A DNA stretch of 64,000 nt from Clostridiaceae bacterium UBA6110 (GCA_002428415.1 DIWI01000056.1:8788-72787); one strand, 5' to 3'. Positions 8,471 through 17,547 are shown, counted from the first letter of the stretch. Made by a program: numbers and translations. The notes: generated by a model not told the origin, from the letters alone.

Positions 8471-9913
8471 CTAGTACTTTGCAGTAACCATCTTTTTCCT
8501 TGTGTAGAACTCAACTCCATCCTTTCCGTTGGCATGCAGGTCGCCGTAGAACGACTTCTTGTAGCCTGAGAACGGGAAGAACGCCATTGGAGCAGGTACT
8601 CCAACATTGATACCGAGCATTCCTGCGTCGATGTTGTCCCTGAACTTCCTTACCGCACTGGCGCTGTCAGTGAACAGGCAGGCACCGTTTGCGAATTCTG
8701 ATTCATTTGTCAGCTTTATGGCATCATCGAGAGTGTCAACTCTGACTATAGAAAGCACCGGCGCGAATATCTCATCTTTCCAGATCTTCATGTCAGTCTT
8801 AACATTGTCGAATATGGTTGCTCCTACAAAGTATCCAGGTCCGCTGCAAGCCTCATCCAGCCTTCCATCCCTTACAAGTGTTGCTCCGGATTCCACTCCG
8901 GATTCAATATATCCAAGCGTCTTCTTCTTGTGGACTTCCCTTATGACCGGCCCGAGGAATACATCCTTATCCAATCCGTTGCCCATTTTGATTTCATCAG
9001 CAGCCTTCTTGATCTCAGCGACCAGTCTGTCTCCGACCTCACCGACAGCGACTATTACGGATGCAGCCATGCACCTTTCTCCAGCAGAACCGAATGCTGC
9101 ATTTATGATGTTCTTGACCGCATTGTCAAGGTCCGCATCAGGCAATACTATGCTGTGGTTCTTGGCACCTGAAAGAGCCTGGACCCTTTTACCGTTGTTT
9201 GCTGCTGTTTTGTAGACGTACTCGGCAACAGGCTGTGAACCAACGAATGATACTCCCTTGACATCAGGATGGCTGAGTATCCCATTTACCACATCATGTG
9301 CGCCATGGACAATGTTGAATACACCATTGGGGAATCCGGCTTCAACTGTAAGCTCAGCAAGTCTGTTGGCAAGAAGCGGAGTCCTTTCCGAAGGCTTGAG
9401 TATGAAGGTGTTTCCGCAGGCTATCGCCATAGGGAACATCCAGCATGGAACCATCATAGGGAAGTTGAAGGGTGTTATTCCTCCGATTACTCCAAGAGGA
9501 TACCTGTACATTCCAGACTCAAGTCCTGTGGCTATATCAGGAAGCTGCGAACCCATCATGAGAGTTGGTGCTCCGCACGCGAACTCGACGCACTCTATGC
9601 CCCTCTGAACTTCTCCCTTGGCTTCTCCAAGGCTCTTTCCATTTTCCATGGTTATAAATCCTGCAAGCTCATCCCAATTCTCTATAAGGAGCTGCTGATA
9701 CTTGAACAGTATTCTCGCTCTCTGAGGAACAGGAGTAGTGCCCCATCCTTCAAAAGCCTTCTTTGCCGCAGCAACCGCCTTGTCAAAATCCTCCGCTGTC
9801 GATATGGGAACCTCAGCAAGCACCTCACCAGTTGCAGGATTCGGTACCTCGTCATATCTTTCAGTGGTTGATTCCACCCATTCTCCGTTTATGAAATTCT
9901 TTAGCTTTGCCAT
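8471..9913 (-). CDS. CoA-acylating aldehyde dehydrogenase of the methylmalonate-semialdehyde dehydrogenase type
   Basis: 480 residues, starting at [14 protein letters not shown] behind GAGGAGGAAAAG; an upstream in-frame extension overlaps the alcohol dehydrogenase gene and is not needed. The catalytic cysteine is C281 in GSAGERCMA. The position of the general base glutamate of ordinary aldehyde dehydrogenases reads LSGAKNH, as in MmsA/IolA enzymes that pass the acyl group to CoA instead of water. The NAD loop is [13 protein letters not shown]. Paired with an iron alcohol dehydrogenase 13 bases upstream under a sigma-54 promoter, it probably links an alcohol or aldehyde to an acyl-CoA. The physiological substrate cannot be read from the sequence; there are no inositol, valine or propanediol genes nearby. 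Confidence 0.88.
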   Translation of the reverse strand: MAKLKNFINGEWVESTTERYDEVPNPATGEVLAEVPISTAEDFDKAVAAAKKAFEGWGTTPVPQRARILFKYQQLLIENWDELAGFITMENGKSLGEAKGEVQRGIECVEFACGAPTLMMGSQLPDIATGLESGMYRYPLGVIGGITPFNFPMMVPCWMFPMAIACGNTFILKPSERTPLLANRLAELTVEAGFPNGVFNIVHGAHDVVNGILSHPDVKGVSFVGSQPVAEYVYKTAANNGKRVQALSGAKNHSIVLPDADLDNAVKNIINAAFGSAGERCMAASVIVAVGEVGDRLVAEIKKAADEIKMGNGLDKDVFLGPVIREVHKKKTLGYIESGVESGATLVRDGRLDEACSGPGYFVGATIFDNVKTDMKIWKDEIFAPVLSIVRVDTLDDAIKLTNESEFANGACLFTDSASAVRKFRDNIDAGMLGINVGVPAPMAFFPFSGYKKSFYGDLHANGKDGVEFYTRKKMVTAKY

Positions 9914-9926
9914 TTCTTTTCCTCCT

Positions 9927-11111
9927 CTATTCCTTACTAAAATCGTAATCGAAACACTTCCAGTAGAGCTCAACAACCTCTTCATGGCTCGGAACCCTTG
10001 GTGTATTTCCAGGACTTCCGCTCGCTATTGCATCGGTTGCCATCTTTGAAACATACTTTTCAAGGTCTTCCTTCTTGATTCCCCAGCCCTTCATGCTTGG
10101 TATCCCAAGATATCCGCAGAGAGCCTTTATATCTGATATTGCCTTGTCCGCCCATTCGTCATCAGTCGAGAGTGCTGCTTCAGGAGCTATCAGTCTGCCA
10201 ATCTCAGCCAGCTTTTCAAGAGCTTCGCTTCTTGTGAATTCCAGTACTGCAGGCAGCAGCATCGCATTCGATACTCCATGCGGAACGTGGAACAGGGCGC
10301 CTATGGGTCTTGACATTCCATGTACCAGTGTAACTGAAGCGTTTGAGAACGCCGTACCCGCCTCCATGGATGCCAGGGACATCTTCTCCCTCGCCTCACG
10401 GTTGTTGCCATCGTCATATGCAGCCTTGAGGTTGGACGTTATGAGTGAAATCGCTGATAGTGCAAAAGTGCTTGTTATAGGCTGAGCCTTCCTCGAGATA
10501 TGAGCTTCCACAGCATGGCACAGCGCATCTATTCCGGTCGCTGCAGTGACTCCCTTGGGTGATGTCATGGTAAGCAGCGGATCAACGATAGCCACCCTTG
10601 GCAGGAATGCCTTCTGCTTGATCATCATTTTGACGTCATCTTTGGTGCTTGCGATTATCGTCACGTTGGTGACCTCGGATCCTGTGCCTGATGTGGTAGG
10701 AATCGCAATGAGTGGAAGTGGAAGCTCCTTCGCAATGGTTTTACCGCCCATGTAGTCGCCTATGTATCCGCCATTGGTGGCAAGTGCCGCTACTGCCTTT
10801 GCCGTATCGATGCAGCTGCCGCCGCCGATAGCAATAACAAGGTCACACTCTCCGTCCTTGCAAATCTTAAGCGCATCATCCACGAAAAGGTCTGTCGGCT
10901 CGGTATTGGCATCCAGGTAAAAGCTGCAGGCTATACCCTTGTCTGCAAGCTCCTTCTCGACCCTTGCCACATACCCGACCTTCTCCATTATCCTGTCACT
11001 GACTACAAGCGCTTTCTTTCCAAGTTCAGCGGCTGTTTCGCCGAGCTTGCTTAGAGCATCCTGTCCATAGACTATCTTCTCAGGCAGCTCGAACTTTGAA
11101 ATCTGACTCAT
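9927..11111 (-). CDS. iron-containing alcohol dehydrogenase
   Basis: 394-residue group III (Fe-dependent) alcohol dehydrogenase. The NAD motif [10 protein letters not shown] is at 96-105. The four metal ligands are all present: D195 and H199 in GIDALCHA, H264 in VHGMSRP and H278 in HVPHG. It is the first gene behind the sigma-54 promoter at 11150-11164, with a GGGAGGTAGGG site before the ATG, and is followed by the CoA-linked aldehyde dehydrogenase. Together the pair could interconvert an alcohol, its aldehyde and the acyl-CoA. Direction and substrate are unknown. Confidence 0.95.
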   Translation of the reverse strand: MSQISKFELPEKIVYGQDALSKLGETAAELGKKALVVSDRIMEKVGYVARVEKELADKGIACSFYLDANTEPTDLFVDDALKICKDGECDLVIAIGGGSCIDTAKAVAALATNGGYIGDYMGGKTIAKELPLPLIAIPTTSGTGSEVTNVTIIASTKDDVKMMIKQKAFLPRVAIVDPLLTMTSPKGVTAATGIDALCHAVEAHISRKAQPITSTFALSAISLITSNLKAAYDDGNNREAREKMSLASMEAGTAFSNASVTLVHGMSRPIGALFHVPHGVSNAMLLPAVLEFTRSEALEKLAEIGRLIAPEAALSTDDEWADKAISDIKALCGYLGIPSMKGWGIKKEDLEKYVSKMATDAIASGSPGNTPRVPSHEEVVELYWKCFDYDFSKE

Positions 11112-11149
11112 ATCCCTACCTCCCTTTTAATTTATACGATTCCTTAATA

Positions 11150-11164
11150 GCAAGAACTGTGCCA
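11150..11164 (-). promoter_or_regulatory. sigma-54 (-24/-12) promoter of the adh-aldh operon
   Basis: On the minus strand the sequence is TGGCAC-AGTTC-TTGC followed by T, an exact match to the sigma-54 consensus TGGCAC-N5-TTGCW. It lies 39 bases upstream of the alcohol dehydrogenase start; transcription would begin near 11138. The adjacent gene encodes a sigma-54 activator with an intact GAFT loop. Confidence 0.93.
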
Positions 11165-11192
11165 ATCTAGAATTCATCCGGACATTTTCCGT

Positions 11193-11221
11193 CAAAAAAG
11201 AAGAAAGCGCCAAAACGCGCT
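11193..11221 (-). terminator. weak intrinsic terminator after the sigma-54 activator gene
   Basis: On the minus strand AGCGC-GTTTTG-GCGCT is followed by a T-rich run (TTCTTCTTTTTT). The five-pair stem is short. It would stop activator transcription before it runs into the sigma-54 promoter. Confidence 0.55.
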
Positions 11222-11252
11222 CCCCTCAACAAAATCCATGCGGCCCAATGAT

Positions 11253-11268
11253 TGACAAGTATTTGTCA
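11253..11268. promoter_or_regulatory. palindrome TGACAA-GTAT-TTGTCA upstream of the sigma-54 promoter
   Basis: Perfect 6+4+6 inverted repeat about 90-105 bases upstream of the -24 element, the range used by enhancer-binding proteins. It could be an activator site; no data tie it to this protein. Confidence 0.4.
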
Positions 11269-11286
11269 CTTCAACCAAAATCCCAA

Positions 11287-11328
11287 ACATGTTCAATATT
11301 TCATACACATGCAGTGTTACATGTTCAA
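11287..11328. promoter_or_regulatory. paired direct repeats ACATGTTCAA, possible enhancer sites
   Basis: Two exact copies of ACATGTTCAA (11287-11296 and 11319-11328) start 32 bases apart, close to three helical turns, so both would face the same side of the DNA. They lie about 125-165 bases upstream of the -24/-12 promoter, as upstream activating sequences do. Confidence 0.45.
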
Positions 11329-11339
11329 ATAAAACTACA

Positions 11340-13115
11340 CTAATCCATCTTGAGCTTTTTCATCTTCTCATAAAGGGTGGATCGCTGTATGCCGAGCCTT
11401 CTTGCAGCTTCTGCCTTGTTTCCGCTGCATTCCTCAAGCATCTCCCTGATAGCCTGCCTTTCACCCTCCATTGCCCTGTCCTTCAACGCAGAGGATGTAT
11501 CGTGATTTTGTCTGATGCCTGCATCCGATATCTTTTTTGGTAGATCGCCGACACCAATGACATCTCCCTCTGTAAGGCTTACAAGCATCTCCGCAGCATT
11601 TTCAAGCTCCCTGACATTGCCCGGCCATCCGTAAGAGACGAGCATTTCCATCGCTTCAGGTGTCAGGACTTTCTCATGGAAGCCGAACTCGCTGCAGAAC
11701 CTCCTGATGAAGCCTGAAAGAAGCTCCTCTATGTCCTCTTTCCTCTCCTTCAACTCCGGAAGCTCCAGCCTTATTATGTTGATCCTGTAATATAGGTCTT
11801 CCCTGAACGTTCCATTCATGATCATCTCTTCAAGGTTCTTGTTAGTGGCAGCTATGATCCTCACGTTTATCTTCCGTTTCTGGGTTCCTCCCACAGGCTC
11901 GACGATCCTGTCCTGAAGCACCCTTAGGATCTTCGCCTGCATGAAGAGAGGCATGTCCCCAATTTCATCAAGGAATATTGTGCCGTTGTGGGCAAGCTCG
12001 AACTTTCCCTTCCTTCCGCCTTTTCTCGCGTCAGTGAATGCTCCCTCCTCATATCCGAAAAGCTCGGATTCCAGAAGCGTTTCCGGTATTGCTGAACAGT
12101 TTACAGAAACAAGCGGACCTTCAGAAAAGAGGCTCATATCGTGTATTGCCTGGGCAAAAAGCTCCTTTCCGGTACCGCTGGCACCAGTAATGAGGACTGT
12201 CGAAGGTGTCCTTGCAGCACGTCTCGCCAGGTCCTTAGCTTTCTGCATGGGTCCGGAGCTTCCTATTATCTTGCCAAGAAGGAACTTTTCCTTCCTTGTA
12301 GGTTCGTTTTTCCCCTTCTTGTCCAGGTCCCTCTTCTTATGGACTCTTCCTATTATATTGTAGAGCTCATTGACATCAGCGAATATGAGCATTCCGATTG
12401 CCCCGGTAACTTCCCCGTTCTTCTTGATGGGGATCCTGTGGACTACCATGTCCTGTCCCCTTATCCTCTGGATATGACCTCTTTCTTCTATACCAGTCCT
12501 TACAACCACAGGAAGCCTGGTATTCTCAATGATATCCTCCACATTCTTTCCTATGACATCCTCAGGCCTCTTTCCGATGAACCTTCCATAAGCTTCGTTG
12601 AACTCGAGGATGGTGCAGTTCTTGTCTACAACAACCACACCCTCATATGCTGAATTCAGGACATGCTTCAGGGTTTCAGACGAATCAAGCTTGTCCTTCA
12701 CCTTCCTTATATATCCTGAGTTTGCACTTAGTATATCGGTCCTAGTTATGATTCCGTTAAGTTTTCCAAGTGCATCAACTACCGGCAATGCCCCGTCTTT
12801 CATTCCCATTGCCTTCGATACAGGGTCATCAGGCCCTATAACCGTCGCATCCCTCGTCATCACCGCATCTACTCTGGTATCAAGTGATTTGTCCTTGAGG
12901 AAAAGCTGCATAAGCACGGTCTTGGTCACAAGTCCCAGATACATCCCGTCGCTGTCAACTACAGGAACGCTGAAGATATCATGAACGTCAAGTATGTTTA
13001 TAGCCTCTTCCACAGTAGATTCAGGCTTCACTGTAAATGGATCCCTGGTCATCCAGTCCCTTACTATAGACTCTGAATCACTGTAATTTGAACTGTTCCT
13101 GATTTCTTCGGACAT
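11340..13115 (-). CDS. sigma-54-dependent transcriptional activator (CBS-CBS-PAS-AAA+-Fis)
   Basis: 591 residues starting at MSEEIRNSSN behind GGAGGTCATGGT. Two CBS domains (about 15-135) are followed by a PAS domain (about 150-255), the AAA+ sigma-54 interaction domain (about 300-530) with Walker A GASGTGKE, the loop GAFTDA (GAFTGA variant) and Walker B LDEIGD, and a C-terminal Fis-type helix-turn-helix (GNKAEAARRLGIQRSTLYEK). CBS domains usually sense adenosine nucleotides and PAS a small ligand or redox state, so it may couple energy state and a metabolite to transcription. Its neighbour is the only sigma-54 promoter I see, that of the alcohol/aldehyde dehydrogenase operon. No receiver domain is present, so it is not a two-component regulator. 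Confidence 0.95.
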   Translation of the reverse strand: MSEEIRNSSNYSDSESIVRDWMTRDPFTVKPESTVEEAINILDVHDIFSVPVVDSDGMYLGLVTKTVLMQLFLKDKSLDTRVDAVMTRDATVIGPDDPVSKAMGMKDGALPVVDALGKLNGIITRTDILSANSGYIRKVKDKLDSSETLKHVLNSAYEGVVVVDKNCTILEFNEAYGRFIGKRPEDVIGKNVEDIIENTRLPVVVRTGIEERGHIQRIRGQDMVVHRIPIKKNGEVTGAIGMLIFADVNELYNIIGRVHKKRDLDKKGKNEPTRKEKFLLGKIIGSSGPMQKAKDLARRAARTPSTVLITGASGTGKELFAQAIHDMSLFSEGPLVSVNCSAIPETLLESELFGYEEGAFTDARKGGRKGKFELAHNGTIFLDEIGDMPLFMQAKILRVLQDRIVEPVGGTQKRKINVRIIAATNKNLEEMIMNGTFREDLYYRINIIRLELPELKERKEDIEELLSGFIRRFCSEFGFHEKVLTPEAMEMLVSYGWPGNVRELENAAEMLVSLTEGDVIGVGDLPKKISDAGIRQNHDTSSALKDRAMEGERQAIREMLEECSGNKAEAARRLGIQRSTLYEKMKKLKMD

Positions 13116-13185
13116 ACCATGACCTCCGTTATTTTTTCTATTCATTCCCAATGTACCATTATTATTCAAGACAATAAAGAATAAG

Positions 13186-13235
13186 TGTCCGATAATTATT
13201 ACACCAATCACTTTAAGTGCATTTTATCGGACACC
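13186..13235 (-). terminator. long inverted repeat after the DUF1667 gene, probable terminator
   Basis: An exact 11-bp inverted repeat (GTGTCCGATAA at 13186-13196, complement at 13225-13235) encloses a smaller palindrome CACTT-T-AAGTG. On the minus strand a T-rich stretch follows. It starts three bases after the flavoprotein operon stops and separates it from the sigma-54 activator gene. An operator role is also possible given the symmetry. Confidence 0.55.
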
Positions 13236-13238
13236 AAT

Positions 13239-13601
13239 TTACCTTCTGACTCCAATATCCTTAGTGGCTACAAGGTCAACTCCCAAGCCAAGTATATCGC
13301 TCTTTAAAACATCCTTCTCAAATACAGGTGCTGTGCATATGCACCCCTTCACAACATCCATGACATCGAATATCCTATCCTTCGGGATTGGTGCGGTCAA
13401 CTTTACACTTACCAGCGATAGGATTCCTCCTGACACTATTACTGATGAGGCGATATTTCTCTTGGGTTCCACAAGCTCCTGATACGCATGCTTTTCACCC
13501 TGTTTGCATTCGTTCCCGGAGACTTTCAGCTTTCCCTCTGTGATTTCAGCCTGGAGTCTGCAGCCCTTCGGACATACAATACAAGTCATAGTCCTCTTCA
13601 C
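13239..13601 (-). CDS. DUF1667 domain protein
   Basis: 120 residues. The N terminus holds CIVCPKGC and then a third and fourth cysteine (NECKQG and KGCICTAPV), which could ligate an iron-sulfur cluster or zinc. DUF1667 proteins are almost always encoded with a GlpA-like FAD oxidoreductase and a NAD(P)/FAD oxidoreductase, as here, where it overlaps the upstream gene by four bases (ATGA arrangement). A role as small electron-carrying subunit of that complex is the common inference; no reaction has been shown. Confidence 0.9.
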   Translation of the reverse strand: MKRTMTCIVCPKGCRLQAEITEGKLKVSGNECKQGEKHAYQELVEPKRNIASSVIVSGGILSLVSVKLTAPIPKDRIFDVMDVVKGCICTAPVFEKDVLKSDILGLGVDLVATKDIGVRR

Positions 13602-14842
13602 GATATCATCACCTCTATGTCACCTGTTGATTTTACGCTTTCTGCAGGAAGCTGAAACTGGATCATCTCTGCAGGTATGGCATGGCTGATTTTTCTTGAG
13701 AATACACTTACCCCATCCCGCATGACATGCAGCATCCTATCCCTTAAAGGCTCCCTTACACGCAGGGAAACCGTAACTTTTTTATCCTCATTTAAAGCTA
13801 CCCTTTGAGGCACCACATATGACACATGTGCTCCAGGCTTCATGCCTGCAAATCCCAAATCAGATTTCTTCCCTACGAGGAAATTTGTCACTCCCTCAGC
13901 AAGCCTTTCAGCTTCCATTGATACCTGGTCCACCAGGTCATGGACCTGGAGCACATTTCCGGCAGCAAAGATACCCGGGACACTCGTCTCATAATCTCCG
14001 CTTATTACCGGACCCTTTGTCCTGGGATCAAGCACAACCCCCGCTGCAAGTGACAGCTCATTCTCAGGAATGAGTCCTACGGACAGGATAAGGGTATCGC
14101 ATGATATGAACTCCTCGGTTCCGTTGACTGGTACGAGCTTGTCGTCCACAGCCATCACTGTTATACCTTCAAGCCTGTCCCTTCCGTGTATTTTTGATAC
14201 GGTCCTCGACAGGTGCAGAGGAATATCATAATCCTCAAGGCACTGGCTTATGTTCCTTGGAAGGCCGCTGGCATAGGGCAGCAGTTCGTATACTCCCAAT
14301 ACTCTCGCCCCTTCAAGGGTAAGTCGCCGTGCCATTATCATGCCGATGTCACCCGACCCAAGTATCACGACCTCCTTGCCCACCTGCTTATTATGTATGT
14401 TCATATAGGATTGGGCTACCCCCGCTGTCATCACGCCGGAAGGTCTTGATCCGGGGATAGCTATGGCACCCCTTGTCCTTTCCCTGCAGCCCATGGCAAG
14501 AATGACAGCCCTGGCAGTAACCTCCATTAGGCCTTCCCTTGAGACAACGGTACACCTTTTATCCTCCGTCAAATCTGTCACTGCCGCACCACAAATATTC
14601 TCTATCCCAAGCTCTTCCAGCCTTCTGACGAATCTCGCGGCATATTCCGGTCCGCTTAGTGAGGTCTTGAACCTTTTTAGCCCGAAGCCCTCATGGATGC
14701 ATTGCTTGAGTATTCCGCCCAGCTCATTCTCCCGCTCAACCAGCAGGATGTCTGTTATTCCCAGCCCATGGAGAGTTGCGGCGGCAGCAAGCCCCGCAGG
14801 TCCCCCGCCGATTATGAGGACATCAACCTTCCTTGATTTCAT
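13598..14842 (-). CDS. NAD(P)/FAD-dependent oxidoreductase, middle subunit of GlpA-like set
   Basis: 414 residues. FAD motif GGGPAGLAAA at about 12-21, the family-specific CIHEGFGL near residue 48, a second nucleotide fold GSGDIGMIMARR near 160 for NAD(P)H, and the GNVLQVHDLVDQVSMEA segment near 295 that closes the FAD site. The start overlaps the upstream gene by 20 bases and the stop overlaps DUF1667. The three-gene set resembles an anaerobic glycerol-3-phosphate dehydrogenase-like assembly in which this subunit would pass electrons between the substrate flavin and NAD(P) or ferredoxin. Confidence 0.9.
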   Translation of the reverse strand: MKSRKVDVLIIGGGPAGLAAAATLHGLGITDILLVERENELGGILKQCIHEGFGLKRFKTSLSGPEYAARFVRRLEELGIENICGAAVTDLTEDKRCTVVSREGLMEVTARAVILAMGCRERTRGAIAIPGSRPSGVMTAGVAQSYMNIHNKQVGKEVVILGSGDIGMIMARRLTLEGARVLGVYELLPYASGLPRNISQCLEDYDIPLHLSRTVSKIHGRDRLEGITVMAVDDKLVPVNGTEEFISCDTLILSVGLIPENELSLAAGVVLDPRTKGPVISGDYETSVPGIFAAGNVLQVHDLVDQVSMEAERLAEGVTNFLVGKKSDLGFAGMKPGAHVSYVVPQRVALNEDKKVTVSLRVREPLRDRMLHVMRDGVSVFSRKISHAIPAEMIQFQLPAESVKSTGDIEVMIS

Positions 14843-16289
14843 CTCTTAACCTCCCCGTGAACATAAATGAATCCCTGGCCTTGTATCTGATGTCAGTTTC
14901 CTTCAGTCCAAGCTCTAATCCGATGAGCTCTGTTATCCTCATCTGGCAGTATCCTCCGTCGCAACGGCCCATACCAGCACGGGTCCTGTTCTTGACTGAT
15001 GCTACTGTCGCAGCTCCAAGAGGATTCCTGATGGCTTCAATTATCTCCTTTTTGGTCACCTTTTCACATCTGCAGATGATTTCGCCATAATCAGGGTCAT
15101 TTTCTATGAGCTTTGTCCTCTCTTCATTTGTTGCCTCACTGAACCTTTCAGTCTTTAACCTTGCCGGATTGAAGTTTGGATTTTCTTCAAGAGCTTCAGC
15201 CTTACCAATAAGGCCTAATACACGCCTTGCAATCGGAAGAGAACATGTAAGTCCTGGTGACTCAATACCGACAAGATTTATTGCATTAGGAATTTCACTG
15301 TCATCTTCAATCAGAAAATCAAGATTCTCATTTGTCATTGGATTCACTCTCTTTACCCTGATACCCGCAAAGCTTCTTATATATGACTGTCTGTCCATGT
15401 AGGGGAACATACGCTTTCCATCCTCATACAGCCCATCAAGATGCAGCTTTGTGGATTCATAGTCCTCAAGGTCATCAGTAACATAGGAATCAGGTCCTAA
15501 CAGGACATTTCCGTCGATTGTAGGCGTCGCATGGGTTGAAAATCCACCCTTTTCATCAGGCGCCGGGTATACCGGGATGTTAAGGTGCTTTCCAAGGTTC
15601 TTGTCCAGGACAATGTATTCACCCTTGAAGCCCTTAACGATATAGTCCCTTTTAAAGCCAAGCATGTCAGATATTACACATGCGTTCATTCCGGCAGCAT
15701 TGATTATCCATCTTCCCACATGCAAGCCCTTATCCGTAGTCACCTCATACATTCCGTCATTTCTTTCGATTCCAGTTACCTTTTCCCCGAACCTGAATTC
15801 AACTCCGTTCATTGCGGCATTCTCAGCAAGAGCTATGGTGTAGCCAATCGGATCAAGTATTCCTGAAGTTGGACAGTGCATGGCGAAGTTTCCACCGGCA
15901 CCAGGGGCAATTTCATTAAGCCGTGTCTTATCAACAATCTCAAGGCCCTCTACTCCGTTCTCCTCACCTATTGCCTTAAATTTCAGGATGCGTTTCAGGT
16001 CATCATCATTGAAGCCAATGACGACCTTCCCCGTCCTCCTAAAGCTTACGCCTAGTTCTTTCGCAACCTCATCGAACTCCCTGTTCCCCTCTACGCAAAG
16101 CCTTGCCTTGATGGATCCCGGTTTATAGGTGAAGCCCGCATGAAGCATCCCTGTATTCCTGCTTGAATTGCCGAAGGCAACATCAAGCTCCTTTTCAAGG
16201 ACAAGTATCTTGAGCTTCTTTCTTGAAAGCTCCCTGGCTATTGCAGAGCCTATTACCCCAGCTCCAACTATTATAACGTCACTCGACAT
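14823..16289 (-). CDS. GlpA-like FAD oxidoreductase with C-terminal BFD-type [2Fe-2S] domain
   Basis: 488 residues. The DAO/GlpA fold starts with IIVGAGVIGSAIAREL and contains RNTGMLHAG near residue 45. The C-terminal BFD-like domain (about 400-470) has the four-cysteine pattern C-R-C and GRCDGGYC that binds a [2Fe-2S] cluster. Clostridial annotations call such proteins glycerol-3-phosphate dehydrogenase, but the substrate may be another 2-hydroxy acid or polyol phosphate. GGAGGT precedes the ATG by seven bases. It is the first gene of the operon, and a FadR-type regulator lies 98 bases upstream in the same direction. Confidence 0.88.
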   Translation of the reverse strand: MSSDVIIVGAGVIGSAIARELSRKKLKILVLEKELDVAFGNSSRNTGMLHAGFTYKPGSIKARLCVEGNREFDEVAKELGVSFRRTGKVVIGFNDDDLKRILKFKAIGEENGVEGLEIVDKTRLNEIAPGAGGNFAMHCPTSGILDPIGYTIALAENAAMNGVEFRFGEKVTGIERNDGMYEVTTDKGLHVGRWIINAAGMNACVISDMLGFKRDYIVKGFKGEYIVLDKNLGKHLNIPVYPAPDEKGGFSTHATPTIDGNVLLGPDSYVTDDLEDYESTKLHLDGLYEDGKRMFPYMDRQSYIRSFAGIRVKRVNPMTNENLDFLIEDDSEIPNAINLVGIESPGLTCSLPIARRVLGLIGKAEALEENPNFNPARLKTERFSEATNEERTKLIENDPDYGEIICRCEKVTKKEIIEAIRNPLGAATVASVKNRTRAGMGRCDGGYCQMRITELIGLELGLKETDIRYKARDSFMFTGRLRDEIKEG

Positions 16290-16318
16290 AAGGATACCTC
16301 CATGAATATCATTTATTA

Positions 16319-16333
16319 ATGTATACCATACAT
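16319..16333. promoter_or_regulatory. inverted repeat ATGTAT-ACC-ATACAT, candidate FadR-family operator
   Basis: Perfect 6+3+6 inverted repeat 30 bases before the flavoprotein operon. FadR-subfamily regulators bind short GT/AC palindromes of this size, and a related GTAC-based repeat lies at the regulator's own promoter (17119-17143). Confidence 0.45.
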
Positions 16334-16387
16334 CAATAGTGGATAGTCATGGAGGTATAAAAATGGGATGACTTGAATCTCTATTCG

Positions 16388-17083
16388 TTACAGATTGGAC
16401 GTATTCGTTCTCTGACTTGTGATCCTCTTGAAGTTCGCTGCAAGGTGGGAAAGCATGGCATCATAAGCGTCGCTGCTTTTTCCTGATCTGATTGCATCGG
16501 CGATAAAACGGTGGTCTTCAAGGCTCTGCTTTCCAAGGCTTGCACCAAATAGCTCTTCCTGAAGCACAAGAGCCTGCCTCAGGGATGGTATAAGATTATG
16601 CATAACAAGGTTCCTGCTCATGTTCCAGATGCCTGAGTGGAATTCGAAATCGAAGTTCTCATAGTGCCCGTATTTATCAAAGCTTTCCTCAGCTGCTGAG
16701 CAAATCCTGCCAAGTTGCTCCGTTTCCTCATGCAGTGCATTCTGCGCTGCATGAGCTGCCATCTTTGGCTCAACAAGCAGCCTTATCTGGACAAAGTCCA
16801 TGACAAGTCTTCTTTTGTCATGGATCAGAGAAAGTCCCAGAGGATCCTTCTCTGATTCTACGTATGAGGATACGAAGGTACCTGAACCCTGCCTTATCTC
16901 AACTATACTTTGATCAGACAGCATCCTTGCAGCTGCCCTTATGGTATTTCTGCTGACCTGAAAAAGCTTCGCAAGCTCAGTTTCACTCGGAAGCTTCGCC
17001 CCTATCGAAAGATTCTCCCTGAATATCATCTCTGTGATCTGTTCAGCAACATATCCCGGAAGTGTCCTGAACTCCTTGTCCAT
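16388..17083 (-). CDS. FadR-family (GntR superfamily) transcriptional regulator
   Basis: About 231 residues from the ATG of MDKEFRTLPG, chosen because GCGAGGTTG precedes it. A longer TTG start 15 codons earlier would begin inside the promoter and is unlikely. The N terminus is a winged helix-turn-helix (PSETELAKLFQVSRNTIRAAA, then GSGTFV); the rest is an all-helical FCD ligand domain with the metal-binding histidines expected from FHSGIWNMS and EDHRFI. FCD regulators respond to carboxylic acids. It probably controls the flavoprotein operon directly downstream and itself. Confidence 0.92.
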   Translation of the reverse strand: MDKEFRTLPGYVAEQITEMIFRENLSIGAKLPSETELAKLFQVSRNTIRAAARMLSDQSIVEIRQGSGTFVSSYVESEKDPLGLSLIHDKRRLVMDFVQIRLLVEPKMAAHAAQNALHEETEQLGRICSAAEESFDKYGHYENFDFEFHSGIWNMSRNLVMHNLIPSLRQALVLQEELFGASLGKQSLEDHRFIADAIRSGKSSDAYDAMLSHLAANFKRITSQRTNTSNL

Positions 17084-17111
17084 GCTATCAACCTCGCTAA
17101 AGTCATTGGTT

Positions 17112-17143
17112 CTTATACCATTGTACAATAACCTCGTACAATG
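17112..17143 (-). promoter_or_regulatory. promoter and overlapping operator of the FadR-type regulator gene
   Basis: Minus strand: -35 TTGTAC (17136-17141), 18-base spacer, -10 TATAAG (17112-17117). An exact 8-bp inverted repeat, CATTGTAC with its complement nine bases apart (17119-17143), covers the -35 and spacer. A bound repressor would block RNA polymerase, which suggests autoregulation. Confidence 0.6.
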
Positions 17144-17229
17144 TACATTCCCAGACCATCACCTGCCATGGCTCATGTTCCAAATCCTTCAATTATGTTA
17201 TACTTTCAGATATAGATTGGAGGTGCACT

Positions 17230-17547
17230 TTGGAGAGAAAAAAGAGGAATCACATTTCTGTCCTTCTCATACTGCTTATCGAGCTTTCACTCACCGCGGC
17301 GATATTCAGGCTGATTGGCTTTGCTGATGAGGCTGCTGCTTACCTTACGATCGCAGCACTCATTACAGGAATCCTTTTTGTATCAGCGCTTATCTTCAGC
17401 AGGCTCAGCAGGCTTGCAGGCGAGGAGGAGCCTTCAGCCAAGAAGAAAGGTTTAATCAAGCTTCTTGCTCTTATAACTCTTCTCTTCATAGCAACATACA
17501 TCTTAGATGCATATGTCTTCGACATCAGGTCGCTGATTGAAATATGA
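17230..17547 (+). CDS. small three-helix membrane protein, unknown function
   Basis: 105 residues from a TTG start behind TTGGAGGTGCAC. After a basic N terminus (RKKRN) there are three hydrophobic stretches, about residues 8-27, 36-57 and 77-95, separated by a charged loop (GEEEPSAKKKG) that should lie in the cytoplasm. I recognise no family. It is a single gene on the plus strand between two minus-strand genes and ends at a strong bidirectional terminator. Confidence 0.7.
   Translation: MERKKRNHISVLLILLIELSLTAAIFRLIGFADEAAAYLTIAALITGILFVSALIFSRLSRLAGEEEPSAKKKGLIKLLALITLLFIATYILDAYVFDIRSLIEI

Noticed and set aside
17083..17128. Longer TTG start for the FadR-type regulator
   Set aside because: It would begin inside the promoter/operator; the ATG at 17083 has a proper ribosome binding site.
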